Source: Halomonas elongata | GTDB lineage: Bacteria; Pseudomonadota; Gammaproteobacteria; Pseudomonadales; Halomonadaceae | Reading direction: 5' to 3' | NCBI RefSeq assembly: GCF_029081005.1 | Contig: NZ_JAJQTQ010000001.1 | Span: forward strand, 62,001 to 126,000 | DNA: 64,000 nt | Shown: piece by piece, positions 17,159-26,110 of the stretch | How positions within the stretch are numbered: the stretch's first letter is position 1 | Layout of the letters: each line of letters starts with the position of its first letter | Notes under the pieces: model-generated | Databases searched by the model: none | The model's input: only the letters and a program-made list of their open reading frames with translations | What the model was told of the DNA's origin: nothing | Position numbers and translations under genes: made by a program

Positions 17159-18106
17159 ATGCGAGTCCGTTCGACATCCGCCCTGTTGAGTCTGCCCCTG
17201 ACCCTCGGCCTTGCCGCGCCGACGGTGGCCGACGATGCCACCCTGGACTTCGGCGTGCCGGCCTGGCCCGGCATCACCGTCAAGACCGAGATCGCCGCGC
17301 AGTTGCTGGAACCCCTCGGCTATGAGACGCGTTCCGAAGAACTCGGCATGCAGGTCGTCTACCAGGGGCTCGACAGCGGGGATCTGGATGTCTTCCTCGG
17401 CGGCTGGCTGCCGGCTCAGGACAGCATCTACACCCCGCTCGAAGAAAGCGGCGCCATCACCTCGCTGGCCAACAATGTCGACGGGGCACGCATGACCCTG
17501 GCCGTTCCCGAGTATCTCCATGAACAGGGCATCCAGAGCTTCGACGATCTGGACGCCAACCGGGATCGCTTCGACGGCAAGATCTTCGGTTTCGGCGCCG
17601 GCTCCGCGGCCAGCGAGATCCTCAACGAGGCCATCGACAACGATGCCTGGGGCCTGGGTGACTGGCAACTGGTGGATACCAGCGTGGTCGGCATGCTCAC
17701 CGCCGCCCGCGACGCCATCTCCCGCGAGAAGCCCATCGTCTGGGTCGGCTGGACGCCCCACTGGATGAACCTCGATCTGGACATGCGCTATCTCGACGAT
17801 CCGAAGGACCTGTTCGGCGAGAACAACGGCGCCAGCCAGGTGCTGACCGTGGCCCGAAGCGACTACGCCGAGGCGCATCCCAACCTGGTCGACTTCTTTG
17901 CCGACTTCACCTTCTCCGCCGAAGAGCAGAGCTGGATGATTCGCGAGTTCGGTCAGAAGGAACGAGGCGTCGAAGCCGTGGCCCGACAGTGGCTGAGCGA
18001 ACACCCCGAGCGCGTCCAGGCCATGCTGGAAGGCGTGACGACGCGTGATGGTGACCCGGCCTGGCCAGCGGTCAAGGGCACGTTCGATCAGGATTCTGCC
18101 GAATAA
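17159..18106 (+). CDS. Orphan glycine-betaine/carnitine-type ABC binding protein
   Basis: 315 residues, OpuAC/ProX-type periplasmic binding protein. Seen: signal peptide (MRVRSTSALLSLPLTLGLAAPTVA) and family motifs FGVPAWPGITVKTEIAAQLLE, GDLDVFLGGWLP and VWVGWTPHWM, with tryptophans suited to binding a trimethylammonium group. There is no ATPase or permease gene beside it. In Pseudomonas, orphan binding proteins such as CaiX share one core transporter; the same is likely here, with carnitine or gamma-butyrobetaine as ligand given the upstream dioxygenase. A strong hairpin follows. Confidence 0.85.
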   Translation: MRVRSTSALLSLPLTLGLAAPTVADDATLDFGVPAWPGITVKTEIAAQLLEPLGYETRSEELGMQVVYQGLDSGDLDVFLGGWLPAQDSIYTPLEESGAITSLANNVDGARMTLAVPEYLHEQGIQSFDDLDANRDRFDGKIFGFGAGSAASEILNEAIDNDAWGLGDWQLVDTSVVGMLTAARDAISREKPIVWVGWTPHWMNLDLDMRYLDDPKDLFGENNGASQVLTVARSDYAEAHPNLVDFFADFTFSAEEQSWMIREFGQKERGVEAVARQWLSEHPERVQAMLEGVTTRDGDPAWPAVKGTFDQDSAE

Positions 18107-18135
18107 GGCGATGTCGCGTCGCACGACGCGATGAT

Positions 18136-18162
18136 GCCCGATGGCCGCTTTGGCCATCGGGC
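18136..18162 (+). terminator. Terminator after the orphan binding-protein gene
   Basis: A perfect 11-pair stem, GCCCGATGGCC (18136-18146)/GGCCATCGGGC (18152-18162), with loop GCTTT, followed by TCTCT. It lies 30 bases after the stop. It overlaps the in-frame ATG at 18131, which argues against that codon as the start of the next gene. Confidence 0.75.
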
Positions 18163-18211
18163 TCTCTGCCGTATCCTGTGGCGGGACGTTTACCAGGAAA
18201 CCGTGCGCCCC

Positions 18212-18889
18212 ATGTCCCGCCCACTCGGCATCCTCTGCATCACCCTGCTCGCCCTCGTCTCCCTCGGTCTGCTGTGGCAATGGCTGGCCATGCAGGATCT
18301 GCTCACCGTAGACCACCTGATGACCCTGGCCAAGGGCTCGGTCGCCTGGCGCGACGCCAACTGGGCGGTACTGGTGGTGATCGCCGTGTATGCCGGTGCA
18401 TCACTGGTGATGTTTCCGCTGAGCCTGCTGGTTGCCCTGACCGGCCTGCTGTTCGGCCCCTGGTGGGGATTCGCCTACGCACTGGCCGGCACCCTGGCGG
18501 CCTCCGTCCTGACCTGGTGGATCGGCCGCCGATTGGGGCGCGACGCCTTGATGCGTCACGGCGGCAAGCATCTCAAGGGACTCTCCCGCTACCTCTCGGG
18601 TCGCGGTATCCGCACCATGACGGTAGTCAACCTGCTGCCACTGGCCCCTTTCACCCTGACCAACATGATGGCCGGCGCCTTTCATCTTCGCTTTCGCGAC
18701 TACATGATCGGCTCGACCCTGGGGATCGTGCCGGGGTTGGCGGGCGTCACCCTGCTGGGCAGTCAATTGGGCGAGCTGGTCACGGCGCAGAGTGCCCGGG
18801 AAGTGATCCTCGCCCTGCTCGGGCTGTTGGCGGGTATCGGGGTACTCTACGGCCTCAAGCGCTGGGCGGAGCGACGTCGCCGCCGCTGA
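18212..18889 (+). CDS. TVP38/TMEM64 (VTT-domain) membrane protein
   Basis: 225 residues, DedA-related VTT-domain inner-membrane protein. Seen: a first helix (LGILCITLLALVSLGLLW), FPLSLLVALTGLLFGPWWGFAYALAGTLAAS and a NLLPLAPFTLTNMMAGAFHLRFRDY segment, the conserved re-entrant loop region. Bacterial members are linked to lipid scrambling or membrane homeostasis; the function of this one is unknown. Start ATG at 18212, because the upstream in-frame ATG at 18131 lies in the preceding terminator. It converges on the glycosyltransferase gene with six bases between. Confidence 0.85.
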   Translation: MSRPLGILCITLLALVSLGLLWQWLAMQDLLTVDHLMTLAKGSVAWRDANWAVLVVIAVYAGASLVMFPLSLLVALTGLLFGPWWGFAYALAGTLAASVLTWWIGRRLGRDALMRHGGKHLKGLSRYLSGRGIRTMTVVNLLPLAPFTLTNMMAGAFHLRFRDYMIGSTLGIVPGLAGVTLLGSQLGELVTAQSAREVILALLGLLAGIGVLYGLKRWAERRRRR

Positions 18890-18895
18890 AGAAGA

Positions 18896-20221
18896 TCATT
18901 CCGAAGGAACCTCGGGTTCACTATGTCGACCGCCCGGCCACCAGGAGGGGCGCTCTTGCTCCCACTCCTCCTGTACCAGGTGGCGCAGCAGCCGACCCCG
19001 GTAGCGCAGCATCTGCCACTCGGCACCCAGGCGGCCCCGCACCCTGTCCCAACCGCCATCGTCGGCGTGGGTGAAGGGCCCACCCCGGGCGATGACCTCG
19101 CGATAGACCAGCAGGCAACGCTCGGCGCAACGTCGCTCATCGTAGTCCGCCGCCGTCTCCAGCGCATGCCGGCGCAACGGTTCGCGACATCGCGGGTCAG
19201 CCAGCTCGTCCAATGCACGCGCCAGCGCCTCGGCATCGTCTTCCGGCAGCAGGCGACCGTTGTCGCCATCCACCACCACTTCGACGACACCCGGCGCGGC
19301 GACCGCCACCACCGGAAGACCCGCTGCCATCGCCTCGGCCACCACCATGCCCTGGGTCTCGCTATGCGATGCGAAGGCAAAGACGTCCATGGCGTGGTAG
19401 GCGTCGATCAATGCCCGCCCCTGCAGGCGCCCAGTGAAGTGAAAGCGCGCCGCCACGCCCCGCTCCTCGGCGATCTCCTGCATTTCTTCGGCGGCATCGC
19501 CGTCGCCGACGATCAGGAAATGCGCCTCTGGCCGCTCGAGCAGCGCCAGTGACACCGCTTCGGCCAGGAAAGGCAGGTTCTTCTCCTGGGCCAGCCGCCC
19601 CAGATGGCCGATGACATAGGCGTCGTCGGGAATGCCCAGGCGACGCCGACAGTCCTCGCCATTGCCGAGCGCGAAGCGCGCCGTGTCGACGCCGCTCGGT
19701 ACCACCCGGATCGCCGAATTGGCCTCACGCTCGAGCAGCAGGTCGCGAATGCTCTCGCTGGGCGCGATGACGCTGTCGCACAGCCAGCTGTACTGGGTGG
19801 CCAGCGCGATGGCAAAACGCTGCATGCGTGGCGAATCCCCGGGCACATAATGGGTGTAGTGCTCATAGAGGGTATGGTGGGTGAACACCAATGGCAGGCC
19901 GTAGGTCTCGGCGGCACGCGCTGCGGTATCGCCCAGCAGGAAAGGATGGTGGGAGTGGACGATATCCGGCTCGAAGTCCTCGATGGCCTCGTAGAGTTGC
20001 CCGGGCATCGGCACCGGCAGGGAAAAATCACTGCCATTGAAGTGCTGCACCGCGGCCACTCTTACCACATCCGTCTCGTCCTCGGGCTGCCCCTCCAGGC
20101 GTGGCGCCACCACCAGCACACGATGACCGGCCATGCACAGCTGACGCTTGAGCCGCTGTACCGACTCGCTGACCCCACCGACGATCGGTTGATAAGTATT
20201 GGTGAACATCAGCACATTCAC
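18896..20221 (-). CDS. Glycosyltransferase family 4 (GT-B) protein
   Basis: 441 residues. GT-B fold: N-terminal acceptor domain starting NVLMFTNTYQPIVGGVSESV and C-terminal GT4 domain with GHLGRLAQEKNLPFLAEA, FTGRLQGRALIDAYHAMDVFAFAS and the EX7E-type segment SETQGMVVAEAMAAGLPVVA. It resembles alpha-mannosyl/glucosyl transferases that glycosylate lipids, but donor and acceptor cannot be fixed. Start is GTG at 20221 with AGGAGAG upstream. The GTGA overlap with the LysR stop couples its translation to the regulator, an unexpected pairing. Confidence 0.88.
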   Translation of the reverse strand: MNVLMFTNTYQPIVGGVSESVQRLKRQLCMAGHRVLVVAPRLEGQPEDETDVVRVAAVQHFNGSDFSLPVPMPGQLYEAIEDFEPDIVHSHHPFLLGDTAARAAETYGLPLVFTHHTLYEHYTHYVPGDSPRMQRFAIALATQYSWLCDSVIAPSESIRDLLLEREANSAIRVVPSGVDTARFALGNGEDCRRRLGIPDDAYVIGHLGRLAQEKNLPFLAEAVSLALLERPEAHFLIVGDGDAAEEMQEIAEERGVAARFHFTGRLQGRALIDAYHAMDVFAFASHSETQGMVVAEAMAAGLPVVAVAAPGVVEVVVDGDNGRLLPEDDAEALARALDELADPRCREPLRRHALETAADYDERRCAERCLLVYREVIARGGPFTHADDGGWDRVRGRLGAEWQMLRYRGRLLRHLVQEEWEQERPSWWPGGRHSEPEVPSE

Positions 20222-21168
20222 TGGGGCGACTCTCCTGTCAAAACACGGCGGGGAGGCACGCGCGACGGCACGCGACCTGCCATCTCCCGTTCGAGATAGG
20301 CGATAAAGGCGCGGATCCGCAGGGGCACATGGCGGCGCTGATGATACACGGCATGGAAGTCGGCACGCACGCCCCGCCACTCCGGCAGCAGCTCGACCAG
20401 TTGCCCGGCGGCCAGGTCATCGTACGCGTCCCACCAGGAACGCAGTGCCACACCATGGCCGTCGCGGGCCAACCGGCGGATCACCTCGCCATCGTTGCTG
20501 GCCATGGGACCCGCGACCTTTACCGCGCGTTCCTCGCCCGGGGTGTCACGATGCTGGAACCGCCACACGGCGTAGTCGCTGCCGTTCTCGCGGATCACCA
20601 GACAGGGATGCGACGACAGGTCGCGGGGATCCCGCAGTGGCGGCATCGTCTCCACATAGGCCGGGGCGGCGCACAGCACACGCCGGTTGGGGAGAATACG
20701 TCGCGCCACCAGACGGGAGTCCGGCGGCTCGCCGACCCGGATGCCGATATCGAACCCCTGATCGAACAGGCTGGCGGGAAAGTTGGTCAGCTCGAGGCTG
20801 CCTTCGATACGCGGATGCCGGGCGCAGAAGGACGAGAACAACGGCGCCACATGCTGCCGACCGAACCCGAAGGTGGCATTGATGCGCAACGGGCCGGACA
20901 ACTCGGCGCGATGATCGCACAACGTTTCCTCCAGCTCGCCGAGCTCGTCGAGGATCGCCGCCCCTCGACCCAGGTAGAGCTCGCCCTCGGCGGTCAGCGT
21001 CAATCGCCGAGTGGTGCGGCTGGCCAGGGCTACGCCCAGGCGCGTCTCGAGCTGCTTGAGCCGCTTGCTCACCGCCGAGAGCGAGAGCCCCAGCTCACGG
21101 GCGGTGGCGGTCAGGCTGCCGGCTCGGGCCAGGCGCTGGAAGAAGGCAAGGTCATCGAGTTGAGACAA
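20218..21168 (-). CDS. LysR-family regulator (DmlR-like)
   Basis: About 316 residues. LysR winged helix (LDDLAFFQRLARAGSLTATARELGLSLSAVSKRLKQLE) followed by an effector domain. It is divergent from the D-malate/tartrate dehydrogenase gene, matching the dmlR-dmlA layout known in E. coli, so D-malate or tartrate is the probable effector. I chose the TTG at 21168 because GGAG sits six bases upstream and the product then starts MSQLDDLAFF; a GTG at 21180 is the alternative. The stop overlaps the glycosyltransferase start. Confidence 0.85.
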   Translation of the reverse strand: MSQLDDLAFFQRLARAGSLTATARELGLSLSAVSKRLKQLETRLGVALASRTTRRLTLTAEGELYLGRGAAILDELGELEETLCDHRAELSGPLRINATFGFGRQHVAPLFSSFCARHPRIEGSLELTNFPASLFDQGFDIGIRVGEPPDSRLVARRILPNRRVLCAAPAYVETMPPLRDPRDLSSHPCLVIRENGSDYAVWRFQHRDTPGEERAVKVAGPMASNDGEVIRRLARDGHGVALRSWWDAYDDLAAGQLVELLPEWRGVRADFHAVYHQRRHVPLRIRAFIAYLEREMAGRVPSRVPPRRVLTGESPQ

Positions 21169-21304
21169 GGTATTCTCCACTCATGCGCAATAATACCTTT
21201 CATTCTAGGCTGATTATCTCTTCCGGCCCAGGGCGTAGGCTGTCCTCTGACCCGGGCAATCGGCGCCCGACCATACACCGCGGAACATCAGGAGGAGCGA
21301 CATC

Positions 21305-22378
21305 ATGACCCATCGCATCGCCATCATTCCCGGCGACGGCATCGGCACCGAGGTGGCGCCGGAGGGCCGGCGCGCCCTGGAAGCCGCCGCCCGACGCTTC
21401 GATATCGCACTCGACTTCGAGACCTTCGACTTCGCCAGCTGCGACTATTACCTCGAACATGGCCGAATGATGCCCGAGGACTGGCGCCAGACCCTCGGCG
21501 AGTTCGACGCCCTGTTCTTCGGCGCGGTGGGGTGGCCGGAAAAGGTCCCGGACCATGTATCGCTATGGGGATCACTGCTGCAGTTTCGCCGTGAATTCGA
21601 CCAGTACGTCAACCTGCGTCCCTGCCGACTGCTGCCCGGCATCAAGAGCCCGCTGGCCAACCGCCGCCCCGGCGACATCGACTTCTACGTGGTGCGCGAG
21701 AATACCGAGGGCGAATACTCCAGCGTCGGCGGCACCATGTTCGAGGGTACCGAGCGCGAGGTAGTCATCCAGGAGACGGTGATGACCCGCACCGGCGTCG
21801 ATCGGGTCCTGAAATACGCCTTCGACCTGGCCGCCAGTCGTCCCCGCAAGAAACTCACCTCGGCCACCAAGTCCAACGGCATCGCCATCACCATGCCCTG
21901 GTGGGACAAGCGCGTGGCGGCGATGAGCGAGCACTATTCGCAGGTCTCGGTCGACCAGTTCCACATCGACATCCTGACCGCCAACTTCGTGCTGCATCCC
22001 GACTGGTTCGACGTGGTGGTGGCCAGCAACCTGTTCGGCGACATCCTCTCCGATCTGGGCCCGGCCTGTACCGGCACCATCGGCGTGGCGCCCTCGGCCA
22101 ACATCAACCCGGAAGGACGCTTCCCGAGCCTGTTCGAGCCGGTGCACGGCAGCGCGCCCGACATCGCGGGTCGCGGCATCGCCAATCCCATCGGCCAGAT
22201 CTGGTCCGGCGCCATGATGCTCGAGCATCTCGGCTATCCCGAAGCCGGCCGCGCCATGCTCACCGCCATCGAAGCGGTGCTCGACGAGGGTAACGAACGT
22301 CTACTGACACCGGACCTCGACGGCCAGGGCTCGACAGAGGCCCTTGGCCGAGCCATCGCCGAGCGTATCGCAAGCTGA
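21305..22378 (+). CDS. dmlA: D-malate / tartrate dehydrogenase (decarboxylating)
   Basis: 357 residues, beta-decarboxylating dehydrogenase family (isocitrate and isopropylmalate dehydrogenase relatives). It uses NAD to oxidise D-malate to pyruvate or act on tartrate. Seen: IIPGDGIGTEV at the N-terminus, VRENTEGEYSSVG, TKSNGIAITMPWWDK, and the metal/NAD region ASNLFGDILSDLG with EPVHGSAPDIAG. Length matches DmlA/TtuC (~361). Start ATG at 21305 with AGGAGGAG upstream. Divergent LysR regulator. Confidence 0.9.
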   Translation: MTHRIAIIPGDGIGTEVAPEGRRALEAAARRFDIALDFETFDFASCDYYLEHGRMMPEDWRQTLGEFDALFFGAVGWPEKVPDHVSLWGSLLQFRREFDQYVNLRPCRLLPGIKSPLANRRPGDIDFYVVRENTEGEYSSVGGTMFEGTEREVVIQETVMTRTGVDRVLKYAFDLAASRPRKKLTSATKSNGIAITMPWWDKRVAAMSEHYSQVSVDQFHIDILTANFVLHPDWFDVVVASNLFGDILSDLGPACTGTIGVAPSANINPEGRFPSLFEPVHGSAPDIAGRGIANPIGQIWSGAMMLEHLGYPEAGRAMLTAIEAVLDEGNERLLTPDLDGQGSTEALGRAIAERIAS

Positions 22379-22437
22379 TCGAGAGGCGAACAAGGATCGT
22401 GCGTGACGCCCCGCATCGTTGATCGGCCTTGCGTCCC

Positions 22438-22479
22438 GACCCGAGCCACTATCCCTGAAACGGACCCGTCGCTCGGGTC
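22438..22479. terminator. Inverted repeat between converging genes
   Basis: GACCCGAGC (22438-22446) and GCTCGGGTC (22471-22479) form a perfect nine-pair stem with a 24-base loop, between the D-malate dehydrogenase stop and the semialdehyde dehydrogenase stop. The loop is long for a classical terminator and no T-run is present. Confidence 0.35.
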
Positions 22480-22496
22480 AACCGTGGCAGGTGAGA

Positions 22497-24074
22497 TCAG
22501 CCTTCCCGCTGACCATCGACGAGCCGGCCGAGGCCCTGCGGGTTATGCCCCTTGAGGGCATCCGGCAGCAGCGCATCCGGCATGTCCTGATAGCAGACCG
22601 GGCGCAGGAAACGGAAGATCGCCGCGGTGCCCACGGACGTGGTGCGCGAATCCGACGTCGCCGGGAAGGGACCTCCATGGACCATCGCATCGCACACTTC
22701 GACGCCGGTCGGCCAGCCGTTGACCAGAATCCGTCCCGCCTTGCGCTCGAGTGTCGGCAGCAGCGTACGGGCGGCATCCAGATCGGCATCGTCCATCTGC
22801 AGCGTGGCAGTGAGCTGGCCTTCCAGATGCTCGGCCAGCCTGACGAGCTCCTCGACATCCGCGCATTCGACCACCAGCGAAGCGGAGCCGAAGACTTCCG
22901 CTTGCAGCGCCTCGCTGGCAAGGAAATCCGGTGCCGAGGTCGCGAACAGGCCGGTTCGGCACTGATTGGGGCCCTCGCCTTTCCGGCCACGGGCGATTTC
23001 GCGAACCCGGCCACTGCTCGCCAGTGCAGCAACGCCACCTTCGTAGGCCTCGAAGATGCCCGGGGTGAGCATGGTCTGGGCGGCGCTGGCCTCGACGGCG
23101 TCTCCGGCGGCTGCCAAGAAGTCATCGAGTCCCTGGCTCTTGATCGCGATCACCAGCCCCGGGTTGGTACAGAACTGGCCGGCTCCCATGTTGAGTGAAC
23201 CGACGAAGGCTTCACCCAGCGCCTTGCCACGCGCTTCGAGCGCCGCCGGCAACAGGAACACCGGGTTGATCGAACTCATTTCGGCGTAGAAGGGAATCGG
23301 CTCGGGACGCGACTGGGCAGCCTGCCATAGCGCCAAGCCGCCGCGACGCGAACCGGTGAAGCCGGCCGCCTTGATCCGCGGGTCGGAGACCAGCGCCTGG
23401 CCGATTTCGCGGCCGGAGCCGAACAGCAGGGAGAACACGCCTTCCGGCAGGTCGCACTTCTTGACCGCTGCCTGAATCGCACGACCGACCAGCTCGCTGG
23501 TACCGGGGTGTGCGGAATGCGCCTTGACGATCACCGGGCAGCCGGCGGCCAGGGCGGACGCCGTGTCCCCACCGGCAACGGAGAAGGCCAGCGGAAAGTT
23601 GCTCGCGCCGAACACGGCCACCGGACCGAGGGCAACATGACGCTGACGCAGATCGGCGCGCGGCAGAGGCTGGCGATCCGGCAATGCAGGATCGACGCGC
23701 ACATCGAGCCACTCACCGGCGCGCACGGTCCTGGCGAACAATCGCAGTTGCCCGCAGGTCCGTCCCCGTTCGCCCTCGATTCGCGCCCACGGCAAGCCGG
23801 TCTCGGACACCGCGCGCTCGATCAAGGCATCACCTGTCGACTCGATCTCGTCGGCCACGGTCTCGAGGAACGCGGCACGCGTCTCCAGCGACGTTTCGCG
23901 GTAACCATCGAACGCCGTCCAGGCCAGTTCGCAGGCACGCTCGACGTCGGCCCGGGTCCCCCCGGGATACGTCGGCTCGAGGCGCTCGTCGGTGGCCGGA
24001 TTGATGGCCTGGATGGCCTCATGACGGCCTTCGATAGCCTGCTGGCCGATCAGCAACTTGCCTTCCAATATCAT
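22497..24074 (-). CDS. 2-oxoglutarate semialdehyde dehydrogenase (hydroxyproline pathway)
   Basis: 525 residues. Aldehyde dehydrogenase of the alpha-ketoglutaric semialdehyde group, the last step of hydroxyproline (and some sugar-acid) catabolism, giving 2-oxoglutarate. Seen: [43 protein letters not shown] and the catalytic cysteine in GQFCTNPG, all typical of this clade. Start ATG at 24074 with AAGGAGACGAAC just upstream. It follows the DapA-family gene by 88 bases on the same strand; both steps are consecutive in the pathway, supporting an operon. Confidence 0.9.
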   Translation of the reverse strand: MILEGKLLIGQQAIEGRHEAIQAINPATDERLEPTYPGGTRADVERACELAWTAFDGYRETSLETRAAFLETVADEIESTGDALIERAVSETGLPWARIEGERGRTCGQLRLFARTVRAGEWLDVRVDPALPDRQPLPRADLRQRHVALGPVAVFGASNFPLAFSVAGGDTASALAAGCPVIVKAHSAHPGTSELVGRAIQAAVKKCDLPEGVFSLLFGSGREIGQALVSDPRIKAAGFTGSRRGGLALWQAAQSRPEPIPFYAEMSSINPVFLLPAALEARGKALGEAFVGSLNMGAGQFCTNPGLVIAIKSQGLDDFLAAAGDAVEASAAQTMLTPGIFEAYEGGVAALASSGRVREIARGRKGEGPNQCRTGLFATSAPDFLASEALQAEVFGSASLVVECADVEELVRLAEHLEGQLTATLQMDDADLDAARTLLPTLERKAGRILVNGWPTGVEVCDAMVHGGPFPATSDSRTTSVGTAAIFRFLRPVCYQDMPDALLPDALKGHNPQGLGRLVDGQREG

Positions 24075-24162
24075 GTTCGTCTCCTTGACGCCTGTCCTTT
24101 CCCCCTGGACGCACAGAGGACCCAGGGCGCGAACGTAACCTCGCTTCGATCCAACCGCCGTT

Positions 24163-25110
24163 TCATGACTCGCGGATGGAAACGGACCACTGCGCATACC
24201 ACTCGCGGAACAGCGCGTACTGTTTCTCCACATAGTGGCGTTGTGCATCGCTGAGGGCATCGGTTTCGTTGAAGTGCAACGCGTATTCGCGTTCGCCGTT
24301 CAGCACCATGAGGTGCTTGTAATACAGCACCAGATCCGGTCCCTCATCGAAGGAAGACAGCACACCCAGGGCCGTTTCGAGTTCCTGAGCCTGGCGGCGC
24401 GCCTTGACGTCGCCCCGAGCGGCCTGCTTGCTCAACGAGACGAGGTGCAGGACCTCCCGCGGTAGCGCGTTGCCGATGCCGGTGATCGCACCGGTCGCAC
24501 CACAGTTGACGAAGCCATGGAACACCGTGGTGTCGACGCCGACCATCAGAGTGACGTCGTCGCTCAGAGAGGTGATGTTTTCCGCCGCGTAGCGCAGATC
24601 GTCGGCGCCACCGAACTCCTTGAAACCGATCAGGTTCGGGTGCTCTTCACGCAACGCGAAGAACAGGTCGGCACGAGTGGCAAAGCCATAGTAGGGGCTG
24701 TTGTAGATCACCGCCGGGAGGCTGGGCGCCGCCTTCAGGATGGCGGAAAAATGCGCCTTCTGGGCCACCACCGAGGTGCCGCGCGACAGCACGCGGGGAA
24801 TCACCATCAACCCCTTGGCGCCGACCTTGGCGGCATGAGCCGCGTGGGACACGGCCTCCCTGGAGTTCACTGCACCAGTGCCCACGATCGTCGGCACGCC
24901 GGCAGCAACCAGTCGCGCCACGCCCTCCTGGCGCTCTGCCTCGGTCAACAGCGGCCAGTCTCCCATCGATCCGCAATACACCACGGCGCTCATGCCGGTC
25001 TCGATGAGTTCTCGTCCCTTGGCGACGAGCGCGTCGTAATCCGGTTTCCGCTCTGGTGTGCAGGGCGTCATCAGGGCAGGAATACAGCCAGTAAAAATAT
25101 TGTCGCTCAT
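24163..25110 (-). CDS. DapA-family deaminase (1-pyrroline-4-hydroxy-2-carboxylate deaminase)
   Basis: 315 residues, dihydrodipicolinate synthase/NAL superfamily TIM barrel. In hydroxyproline catabolism a member deaminates and dehydrates pyrroline-4-hydroxy-2-carboxylate to 2-oxoglutarate semialdehyde; the gene next door uses that product. Seen: [36 protein letters not shown], the Tyr motif [13 protein letters not shown], and the Schiff-base lysine in [12 protein letters not shown]. Start ATG at 25110 with AGAGGAA upstream. The promoter region carries a candidate GntR operator over its -10. A different NAL aldolase activity is possible, but context is strong. Confidence 0.88.
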   Translation of the reverse strand: MSDNIFTGCIPALMTPCTPERKPDYDALVAKGRELIETGMSAVVYCGSMGDWPLLTEAERQEGVARLVAAGVPTIVGTGAVNSREAVSHAAHAAKVGAKGLMVIPRVLSRGTSVVAQKAHFSAILKAAPSLPAVIYNSPYYGFATRADLFFALREEHPNLIGFKEFGGADDLRYAAENITSLSDDVTLMVGVDTTVFHGFVNCGATGAITGIGNALPREVLHLVSLSKQAARGDVKARRQAQELETALGVLSSFDEGPDLVLYYKHLMVLNGEREYALHFNETDALSDAQRHYVEKQYALFREWYAQWSVSIRES

Positions 25111-25162
25111 CGTTGCTTCCTCTGAGGTTTCTCGGACCCGTCCAGTGCATGGGTTGTCGTTC

Positions 25163-25201
25163 TTTTTATATTTTATACAATCTTCAAAAAGATTTTTGAA
25201 G
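25163..25201 (-). promoter_or_regulatory. Promoter with operator site B and overlapping palindrome
   Basis: On the minus strand, TTCAAA (-35) and TATAAA (-10), spaced 17, lie about 55-90 bases upstream of the deaminase ATG. The -10 sits inside TTGTATAAAATATAA, a near match to ATGTAT-N3-ATACAT seen at two other promoters of the region. A perfect inverted repeat, CTTCAAAAA (25182-25190)/TTTTTGAAG (25193-25201), covers the -35. Confidence 0.6.
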
Positions 25202-25308
25202 TCATCCCAACCAAAAAGATGGCCATTGCCGGGACGCCTCTTTCCCACGCTGGACAACACGGCCTCATCGAGCGCCATATGGCGACTTTCCAGAATGACC
25301 AACGGCTC

Positions 25309-25326
25309 ATGTATACTGTATAAAAC
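25309..25326 (+). promoter_or_regulatory. Candidate autoregulatory site A upstream of gntR
   Basis: ATGTATACTGTATAAAAC, 27-44 bases before the GntR start, contains the ATGTAT half-site and a -10-like TATACT. It is less symmetrical than the sites at 30835 and 32873. No ribosome site is visible before the ATG at 25353, and the leader would be short. Confidence 0.4.
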
Positions 25327-25352
25327 TTCCTTTTCGAGCCGCCGACCCCACC

Positions 25353-26048
25353 ATGGCCTACAAGACCCGCGCCCAGTTCGTTGCCGATGATATCCGCCAC
25401 CGTATCCTGAGCGGCGAGTTCCCCGGGGGTACCCAGTTACGCCAGGATGCCCTGGCGGCGGACTATGACGTGAGCCGGATTCCAGTGCGCGAGGCACTGC
25501 TCACCCTGGAAGCCGAGGGCCTGGTCGAGTTCTACCCGCACCGCGGCGCCTTCACTACCGAACTCTCGGTGTCCAAGATCCGCGAACTCTTCGACTTGCG
25601 AGTACTGCTGGAGGGGCATCTGCTGCGACAGGCCATTCCTCGGATGACCGAGCCCGTCCTGCACAAGGCCGGACAGATTCTCCTGGAATATGATGCCGCC
25701 CTCGACAGCGGCAGCCAGATCGACAACTGGAGCGACTACAACTTCGCTTTCCACGAGGCGCTCTACAGCCCCGCCGGCCTCCCCGAGGCCATGAACCTGG
25801 TATCGCAGCTCAATACCAAATCGGACCGCTATATCCGCATGCAGCTGCTGTATACCCGAGAGATCGAGAAGGCCGAGCGAGAACACCACGATCTGCTCGA
25901 GTTCTCCAGGCAAGGCAAGGCCGACGCCGCCTGCGAACTGCTGGAGCGGCATATCCTGGAAGCCTGCGAGGGGATCGTCGCCGTGCTGGAGGGGCGGGTC
26001 CAGGCCAGTCAGACGCCCGACACCCCCCACCTGCAACATCAGAAGTAG
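25353..26048 (+). CDS. GntR-family (FCD) regulator of the hydroxyproline genes
   Basis: 231 residues. N-terminal GntR winged helix (ADDIRHRILSGEFPGGTQLRQDALAADYDVSRIPVREAL, quoted in part by its motifs RHRILSGEFPGG and VSRIPVREALLTLEAEGL) and a C-terminal FCD ligand domain with metal-site residues in NFAFHEALY, EHHDLLEF and LERHILEA. Divergent from the deaminase gene. AT-rich palindromic sites here and at two other promoters of the region fit the short, AT-centred operators of FCD regulators. It is likely a repressor relieved by hydroxyproline or a pathway intermediate (inference). Confidence 0.88.
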   Translation: MAYKTRAQFVADDIRHRILSGEFPGGTQLRQDALAADYDVSRIPVREALLTLEAEGLVEFYPHRGAFTTELSVSKIRELFDLRVLLEGHLLRQAIPRMTEPVLHKAGQILLEYDAALDSGSQIDNWSDYNFAFHEALYSPAGLPEAMNLVSQLNTKSDRYIRMQLLYTREIEKAEREHHDLLEFSRQGKADAACELLERHILEACEGIVAVLEGRVQASQTPDTPHLQHQK

Positions 26049-26110
26049 CGATTACGGGGCAGCCCTTCCGGCCAGGTCCTGCCAGTCGGGCCACCCGTTC
26101 CGATAGGCGC

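Noticed and set aside
16805..18316. 503-codon minus-strand frame
   Set aside because: Antisense to the dioxygenase and binding-protein genes, and crosses the terminator at 18136-18162.
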